From Rhodospirillaceae bacterium (GTDB taxonomy: Bacteria > Pseudomonadota > Alphaproteobacteria > Micavibrionales > UBA2020), in NCBI GenBank assembly GCA_003524565.1, contig DQGU01000034.1:1-10905 (forward strand): a stretch of DNA of 10,905 bases. The letters run 5' to 3'. Numbering within the stretch: position 1 is the stretch's first letter; each line of letters begins with the position of its first letter. The notes beneath the pieces are model-generated. The model was not told where the DNA came from and made no database searches. It saw only the letters and a program-made list of their open reading frames with translations. The position numbers were made by a program, and so were the translations under genes. Of the stretch, positions 6,973 through 10,905 are shown one piece after another.

Positions 6973-8310
6973 ATGATGCGTAAATTTTATGGTATTTTTC
7001 TGGCAGCGGCGATGATGCTCGGCATCACACTGGCCGCCGTGCCCGCGCAGGCGGAACTGCGCATCGACGTTACCAAGGGCAATGTCACGCCGATGCCCAT
7101 CGCCATTCCCGATTTCAAGGGCAGCAACGGTGCCGACAACGAAATGGGCGCGAAGATGACGCAGGTGATTGCCGCGAACCTGAACCGCTCGGGCTTGTTC
7201 CGCACGCTTGACCAGCGCTCTTTCATTCAGGATTCCATCGCAGCGCAAGCCGGCCCGCGCTTCGGCGACTGGCGCGCCATCAATGCGCAGGCATTGGTGA
7301 CAGGCGTTCTCAGTAAAACGGCCGAGGGTAAAACCCGCGTCGAATTCCGCCTGTGGGATGTTTTCTCCGAACAGCAAATGGTCGGCACGGCCTATATGAC
7401 GACGCCGGAAAACTGGCGCCGCATCGCGCATATCATTTCCGATGCTATCTATAAACGCATCACCGGCGAAGACGGCTATTTCGACAGCCGCATCGTTTAT
7501 ATTTCTGAAACCGGCCCTGCGAATGCGCGTGAAAAGCGTCTGGCTATCATGGACCAGGACGGCGCCAACCACCGTTATCTGACCGATGGCCGCGCGCTGG
7601 TGCTGACGCCGCGCTTCTCGCCGACGGAACAGAAAATCACCTATATGGCGTATTACAACAACAAGCCGCGCGTCTATGTCTATAACATCGACACGGGCAA
7701 GCAGGAGGTTCTGGGCGATTTCCCCGGCATGACCTTCGCGCCGCGTTTTTCGCCCGATGGCCGCCGCGTTATCATGTCGCTGTCCAAAAACGGTAACAGC
7801 GATATTTATACGCTCGACCTCGGCTCCCGCGCTGTGCGCCAGCTGACGAATGACAGCTCCATCAACACCAGCCCCAGCTTCGCGCCGGATGGACGTCAGG
7901 TGGCGTTTGAATCCGACCGTGGCGGTACGCAGCAGATTTACGTCATGAACGCGGATGGCAGCGGCGCCAAGCGTATTACCTTTGGTGATGGCCGCTATGC
8001 GAACCCCGTATGGTCGCCGCGCGGTGATTTGATTGCCTTCACCAAAATGCTGAAAGGCCAGTTCTATATCGGCGTTATCCGCCCCGACGGCAGCGGCGAG
8101 CGTTTGATTACGCAGGCCTTCCACGTCGAAGGGCCGACATGGTCGCCGAACGGCCGCGTGCTGTCTTACTTCAAGGAAAGCCCGACGGGCGTGCGCCGCA
8201 CCGGCCGCAGCGCGCAGGTCTATACCATCGACCTGACGGGGTATAACGAACAACGCCTGCCGCTGCCGCAGGATGGCTCCGACCCTGCATGGTCGCCGCT
8301 GAATAAATAA
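6973..8310 (+). CDS. tolB: Tol-Pal system periplasmic beta-propeller protein TolB
   Basis: A 445-residue periplasmic protein. A clear Sec signal peptide (hydrophobic core about 7-23, cleavage likely after AQA at 25-27) is followed by the TolB N-terminal alpha/beta domain (about 28-165, with LRIDVTKGNVTPMPIAIPDF) and a six-bladed beta-propeller. The blades carry repeated SPDG/APDG/SPNG turns, each followed by a strand such as RRVIMSL, RQVAFESDR or RVLSYFKES, plus the FSPDGRRV and YVMNADGSGAKRIT segments typical of the family. TolB binds Pal and the C-terminal domain of TolA. The start ATG at 6973 follows AGAGG (6965-6969); a second ATG immediately after it would also work. It is the last gene of the operon: a hairpin terminator begins 18 bases after the stop. 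Confidence 0.96.
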   Translation: MMRKFYGIFLAAAMMLGITLAAVPAQAELRIDVTKGNVTPMPIAIPDFKGSNGADNEMGAKMTQVIAANLNRSGLFRTLDQRSFIQDSIAAQAGPRFGDWRAINAQALVTGVLSKTAEGKTRVEFRLWDVFSEQQMVGTAYMTTPENWRRIAHIISDAIYKRITGEDGYFDSRIVYISETGPANAREKRLAIMDQDGANHRYLTDGRALVLTPRFSPTEQKITYMAYYNNKPRVYVYNIDTGKQEVLGDFPGMTFAPRFSPDGRRVIMSLSKNGNSDIYTLDLGSRAVRQLTNDSSINTSPSFAPDGRQVAFESDRGGTQQIYVMNADGSGAKRITFGDGRYANPVWSPRGDLIAFTKMLKGQFYIGVIRPDGSGERLITQAFHVEGPTWSPNGRVLSYFKESPTGVRRTGRSAQVYTIDLTGYNEQRLPLPQDGSDPAWSPLNK

Positions 8311-8328
8311 GCGCAGCGATGCCTCAAT

Positions 8329-8358
8329 AAAAAAGCCCGCAGTAATGCGGGCTTTTTT
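8329..8358. terminator. bidirectional rho-independent terminator between convergent operons
   Basis: A perfect 12-base inverted repeat, AAAAAAGCCCGC (8329-8340) and GCGGGCTTTTTT (8347-8358), encloses a six-base loop AGTAAT. The GC core of six pairs is followed by a U run on either strand, so it can stop transcription from tolB (plus strand, stop at 8310) and from the rhomboid-like gene (minus strand, stop at 8375). It is the strongest terminator-like structure I found. Confidence 0.92.
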
Positions 8359-8374
8359 ATGGGCGGGCAGGGGT

Positions 8375-9124
8375 TTAATGGTGGTCCCATTCGTGACCTT
8401 CGCCCGAGCGCTCCATAGAGCGTTTATGCAGGGGCAGGTCGATGATGACGCTGCGGTCGCGGAAGATGAAATAGAGAATATACCCGACCCAGAACGCGCC
8501 AAAGTGAATGGCCGATATGCGCAGGTATTCAAGCGAGAAGATGTCAAGGATATGGGGCATGCTATCCACGCTCCACCACAGGCCGAGACCCGCGTCAATC
8601 AACAGGTAAATCGCGGGCAGCCATTTGACGCTGATGCTGCTTTCCTGCAGCCAGTAAATAATATCAACTTTGATGTTGGGGAAACAGGCGATATAGGCGC
8701 CCATCACGGCAAAGGCCGCGCCGCCGAACCCGACGACGGGCAGCACATCGCTGCCCATGCCCCAATACAGCTGCGCGAAGAGTCCGCCCGCAGCGGTAAG
8801 AAGGAAGAACACAAGATAACGCAAATGTCCCATGATGTATTCGACGTTATCGCCGAGCATCCAGAGCATATAAACGTAAAGCCCCAGCAGGAAAGGGTTT
8901 TGATGTATAAACATGCTCGCGCCCATCGCCTGCATATCGGCCTTGTTTGAAAACGCGATAGTATCTCCGGGTTTCAACATATAGGCATCGAGCGCGGCCA
9001 TGGTAAAATTGCGGTCTTTGAAAACCGCATAGCCAAGGACGCCAAGACCCGCGAGGATAAAAGTCCAGTTCAGCCAGTGGTTGTCGCGGTGGTGGTTGTC
9101 ATCGCCGACGGGAATAACGGGCAT
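8375..9124 (-). CDS. rhomboid-family membrane protein lacking the catalytic serine (probable pseudoprotease)
   Basis: A 249-residue integral inner-membrane protein with six predicted helices (about 18-35, 77-91, 101-120, 127-148, 167-185, 203-222). Rhomboid features are the N-terminal IPVGDDN motif (4-10), FIH (72-74), LWMLGDNVEYIMGHLRYL (87-104), the glycine-rich fourth helix GFGGAAFAVMGAY (132-144) and the last helix IHFGAFWVGY (206-215). In active rhomboids helix 4 carries GxSG; here it reads GFGG, with G134 where serine is expected. The histidine and asparagine of helix 2 (HxxxN) appear to be L79 and Y83. Only H207, the partner histidine, remains. Proteolysis is therefore unlikely, and a scaffold, chaperone or substrate-binding role as in other inactive rhomboids is possible. 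Both ends are histidine rich (DDNHHRDNH, GHEWDHH). The start follows GAGG overlapping the rppH stop, 7 bases away, so the two are probably co-transcribed. Confidence 0.8.
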   Translation of the reverse strand: MPVIPVGDDNHHRDNHWLNWTFILAGLGVLGYAVFKDRNFTMAALDAYMLKPGDTIAFSNKADMQAMGASMFIHQNPFLLGLYVYMLWMLGDNVEYIMGHLRYLVFFLLTAAGGLFAQLYWGMGSDVLPVVGFGGAAFAVMGAYIACFPNIKVDIIYWLQESSISVKWLPAIYLLIDAGLGLWWSVDSMPHILDIFSLEYLRISAIHFGAFWVGYILYFIFRDRSVIIDLPLHKRSMERSGEGHEWDHH

Positions 9125-9131
9125 GGCGGCC

Positions 9132-9626
9132 TCACTTGCTCAGGCTGCGGGCGAAGGGGGCGAATTCCTGCATCACGCGGCTGTAAACATCGCGCTTGAA
9201 CGGCACGACGTAATCCAGCAGCGTTGTCAGCGGCACCCATTTCCATTGCCCGAATTCGGGGTGCGAAAAAGCATCCAGGCGGATATCGGCATCGCTGCCC
9301 GTAAATTCCAGCGCGACCCATTTTTGCCGCTGGCCGCGGTAGCGGTTGTTCCAAAGTTTCTGCGCGGTGCGCGGCGGGATGTCGTAGTAAATCCATTCGT
9401 CAATCATGCCGAGGAGCCGCGCACTGCGCGTGCCGATTTCTTCTTCCATTTCGCGGAAGGCGGCGACGTCGATTTCTTCGCCCGCGTCGATGCCGCCTTG
9501 CGGCATTTGCCATGCGCCGGGGCCGTCCAGACGTTCGCCCACGAAAACGAGGCCTTCGCGGTTGAACAGGGTGATACCAACGCAGGGACGATAAAGGTTA
9601 TCGTCTCTTTCAATCAATGCGCTCAT
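9132..9626 (-). CDS. rppH: RNA 5'-pyrophosphohydrolase RppH (Nudix)
   Basis: A 164-residue Nudix hydrolase that removes pyrophosphate from the 5' triphosphate end of mRNA, starting 5'-dependent decay; some relatives cleave dinucleoside polyphosphates. The N-terminal YRPCVGITLFN (12-22) and the WQMPQGGIDAGE segment (39-50) are RppH-like. The Nudix box spans about 44-66: G44, E50, then R58-E59 and E62-E63 as the metal-binding REUXEE core. The final position is T66 where a hydrophobic residue is usual. The later QKWVALEFTG segment and FGQWKWVPL are also typical of the RppH/NudH group rather than general Nudix enzymes. The start ATG (complement 9624-9626) lies one base after the upstream stop; AAGGA about 9 bases upstream, inside the preceding gene, serves as ribosome binding site. 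It is the third gene of the minus-strand operon. Confidence 0.93.
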   Translation of the reverse strand: MSALIERDDNLYRPCVGITLFNREGLVFVGERLDGPGAWQMPQGGIDAGEEIDVAAFREMEEEIGTRSARLLGMIDEWIYYDIPPRTAQKLWNNRYRGQRQKWVALEFTGSDADIRLDAFSHPEFGQWKWVPLTTLLDYVVPFKRDVYSRVMQEFAPFARSLSK

Positions 9627-9627
9627 G

Positions 9628-10617
9628 TCAGGGTGTCCTTGGATTTGCGGCGGCGGTTTTAAGTATTTCTGTCGGCGTTGTCAGCGTAAAGCCGCGGCGC
9701 GCAAGCCCCTCTGCCCATTCGCTGATGATTTCAAGCGAAGCCGGATAGGGCGCCGCAACGCCGAGGGCATAGCCTTTGCTCTCAGCCGCTTTTTCCAGCT
9801 GGTATAGCTGCTGGCGAATATCGCTGGGCACTGGGACGGTATCGATTTGCACATCCGCCGAAAGATAGCCAACGCCGGCGTCATGCGCGAAAGTGGCGGC
9901 GGATTGCAGCCCTGCCATGGCGGGGTTTTCGAAAAACGGCAGGCTACGGCGTTTCAGCTGTTCCATCAGCTTCATCATGCCGCTTTCATCGCCCAAAAAG
10001 CGCGAGCCCATGAAATTCATCACAGCATCCGGCTTGCCGAGAGACAGCAGCCAATGCAGGCTGGCGCTGTTTTCCGCATCGCTTTTGCGCAAGAGCAGCG
10101 CGCGCGGTCCCGGGTCGTCTTTGGGGTAGCTGAGCGGTTCCATCGGCAACAGTAAAATCGTCTGGCGTCCGTTTCCTTTCGCCTGTTCCATCAAGGCTTG
10201 CAGGCGCGGCGCGTAGGGCGAAAAGGCCAGCGCGACAGGCGCAGGCAGTTTTTGCATCGCGTTCAGCGTGGCGGCTTCGGACAAACCCGCATCTGTCAGG
10301 ATAAGGGCGATGTTGGCCGTCTTTCCGGCGGGCAACGTCACCGCGCCTGTGTCTTGCGCAGGGGTTGTTTGCGGGTCTTGGTTGCCTGCTATGTCTTCCC
10401 CTGTTTGCGGCAGGGCAATGATGGCCTGCGGAATGCGTGCATCCCACGCCTCGCGCGTGGCGGGGGCATGGTGGTAAATCCATGCCGATAGGCAAAGCAT
10501 CAGCACCAGATAAGCGGCAATACCCTGCAACAAGCGCTTTTTATAAAGCGGCGACAGGCGGGCCCAGAAAGAGCCCGCCTTGCCGTTTTTATCGCCTGTT
10601 GAATGGATGTCGTTCAT
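9628..10617 (-). CDS. divergent polysaccharide deacetylase family protein (YibQ/DUF610), membrane anchored
   Basis: A 329-residue protein with a cytoplasmic N-terminus, one membrane anchor (about 32-48), a Gln/Thr/Pro-rich linker (about 70-100) and a periplasmic NodB-like (beta/alpha)7 domain. The family segments are ALILTDAGLSEAAT (104-117), PVALAFSPYA (127-136), TILLLPMEPLSYPKDDPGPRALL (153 onward), HWLLSL, and VMNFMGSRF (199-207). In canonical members metal ligands include an Asp pair and the histidine of NHMGS; here these positions read T108-D109 and F202, so catalytic activity is uncertain. From memory, alphaproteobacterial homologues often vary at these same positions. Its place between ctpA and rppH is, again from memory, a common arrangement in this class and suggests an envelope or murein role. 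The start (complement 10615-10617) follows the ctpA stop by 15 bases, with AGG as a weak ribosome binding site. Confidence 0.85.
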   Translation of the reverse strand: MNDIHSTGDKNGKAGSFWARLSPLYKKRLLQGIAAYLVLMLCLSAWIYHHAPATREAWDARIPQAIIALPQTGEDIAGNQDPQTTPAQDTGAVTLPAGKTANIALILTDAGLSEAATLNAMQKLPAPVALAFSPYAPRLQALMEQAKGNGRQTILLLPMEPLSYPKDDPGPRALLLRKSDAENSASLHWLLSLGKPDAVMNFMGSRFLGDESGMMKLMEQLKRRSLPFFENPAMAGLQSAATFAHDAGVGYLSADVQIDTVPVPSDIRQQLYQLEKAAESKGYALGVAAPYPASLEIISEWAEGLARRGFTLTTPTEILKTAAANPRTP

Positions 10618-10632
10618 CTGCCTGTTTCTGCG

Positions 10633-10905
10633 TTACGGCGTGGTCGGTGCAGGTTGCTGCGGGGCAGGCGCGGGGGCGCTGCCAGCGGAGCGGTAAAGCG
10701 AAATCCCCTGCAGAACGTCGATAGCGCGGATAAGCTGGTAATCGTCGTTCTTGTCCGCTTCGGCTTTCGCGTCCTTGGCGGCGGGCTTGGTGGCGTCTTT
10801 GCCTGCGGCGTCTTCAGGCTTTTTGCCATCGGGCTGCAACGTCGGCTCTTCGACCTTTTCGGCCGCGGTCGGGTTTTTGAGCGAGCCTTTCAGGTATGCT
10901 TCGTG
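10633..10905 (-). CDS. ctpA: C-terminal end of a CtpA-like S41 carboxyl-terminal processing protease (partial)
   Basis: The frame is open from the window edge (complement 10905) to the TAA at complement 10633-10635, giving 90 C-terminal residues beginning HEAYLKGSLKNP. Two blocks resemble alphaproteobacterial carboxy-terminal processing peptidases: an E-x-x-LKGSLKNP block, and DYQLIRAIDVLQGISLYR near the end, separated by a Lys/Ala/Asp-rich linker. The last residues are a Pro/Ala tail. The PDZ domain and the Ser/Lys catalytic dyad lie beyond the window, so the protease assignment rests on the tail and on the neighbours, since ctpA commonly precedes the YibQ-type gene and rppH. If correct, the enzyme is periplasmic and trims or degrades envelope proteins, possibly murein hydrolases. 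It is upstream of, and probably co-transcribed with, the deacetylase gene. Confidence 0.7.
   Translation of the reverse strand, partial: HEAYLKGSLKNPTAAEKVEEPTLQPDGKKPEDAAGKDATKPAAKDAKAEADKNDDYQLIRAIDVLQGISLYRSAGSAPAPAPQQPAPTTP

Noticed and set aside
6970..8598. A 542-codon open reading frame on the minus strand running across the whole of tolB, longer than tolB itself.
   Set aside because: It is antisense to a gene with a full signal peptide and propeller repeats, crosses the hairpin terminator, and its translation shows no recognisable family or domain pattern. Long antisense frames are expected in GC-rich coding DNA.

Overview
The window looks like chromosomal DNA from a GC-rich alphaproteobacterium. 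Its gene orders are two classic housekeeping clusters: yebC-ruvC-ruvA-ruvB followed by ybgC-tolQ-tolR-tolA-tolB, and on the other strand ctpA-(YibQ-type deacetylase)-rppH. The last order is, from memory, typical of Alphaproteobacteria. I cannot name the genus from this sequence. There are no tRNA or rRNA genes, no CRISPR array, no insertion sequence and no stretch over 300 bases without a gene.

Region 1 (1-2757, + strand): the C-terminal two thirds of a YebC/PmpR-type translation/transcription factor, then the complete Holliday-junction set ruvC, ruvA and ruvB. The last three are coupled by ATGA stop/start overlaps. RuvAB drives branch migration and RuvC cuts the junction. Region 2 (2761-4385) interrupts the usual ruvB-to-ybgC/tol continuity with two extra genes. 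One is an AT-rich exonuclease III-like (endonuclease/exonuclease/phosphatase, EEP) gene whose base composition is clearly foreign. The other is a convergent EamA/DMT-type membrane transporter. A 119-base divergent spacer follows, with a plausible sigma70-type promoter for the tol operon.

Region 3 (4505-8310, + strand): ybgC, tolQ, tolR, tolA and tolB, encoding the Tol envelope machine that uses the proton motive force to constrict the outer membrane at division. The operon ends at a strong symmetrical hairpin (8329-8358) immediately after tolB, and pal, normally the next gene, is absent. Region 4 (8375-10905, - strand) reads toward that same hairpin. In transcription order it holds the C-terminus of a CtpA-like S41 protease, a membrane-anchored YibQ-type divergent polysaccharide deacetylase, the RNA 5'-pyrophosphohydrolase RppH and a rhomboid-fold membrane protein. 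These four are spaced by 15, 1 and 7 bases, so they are probably one operon.

The most interesting points are the rhomboid homologue that has lost its catalytic serine and its oxyanion-hole residues (a likely pseudoprotease), the AT-rich nuclease gene inserted between ruvB and the tol operon, and a tol operon that stops without pal. I found no convincing new multi-gene system: most of the window is well-known core biology.
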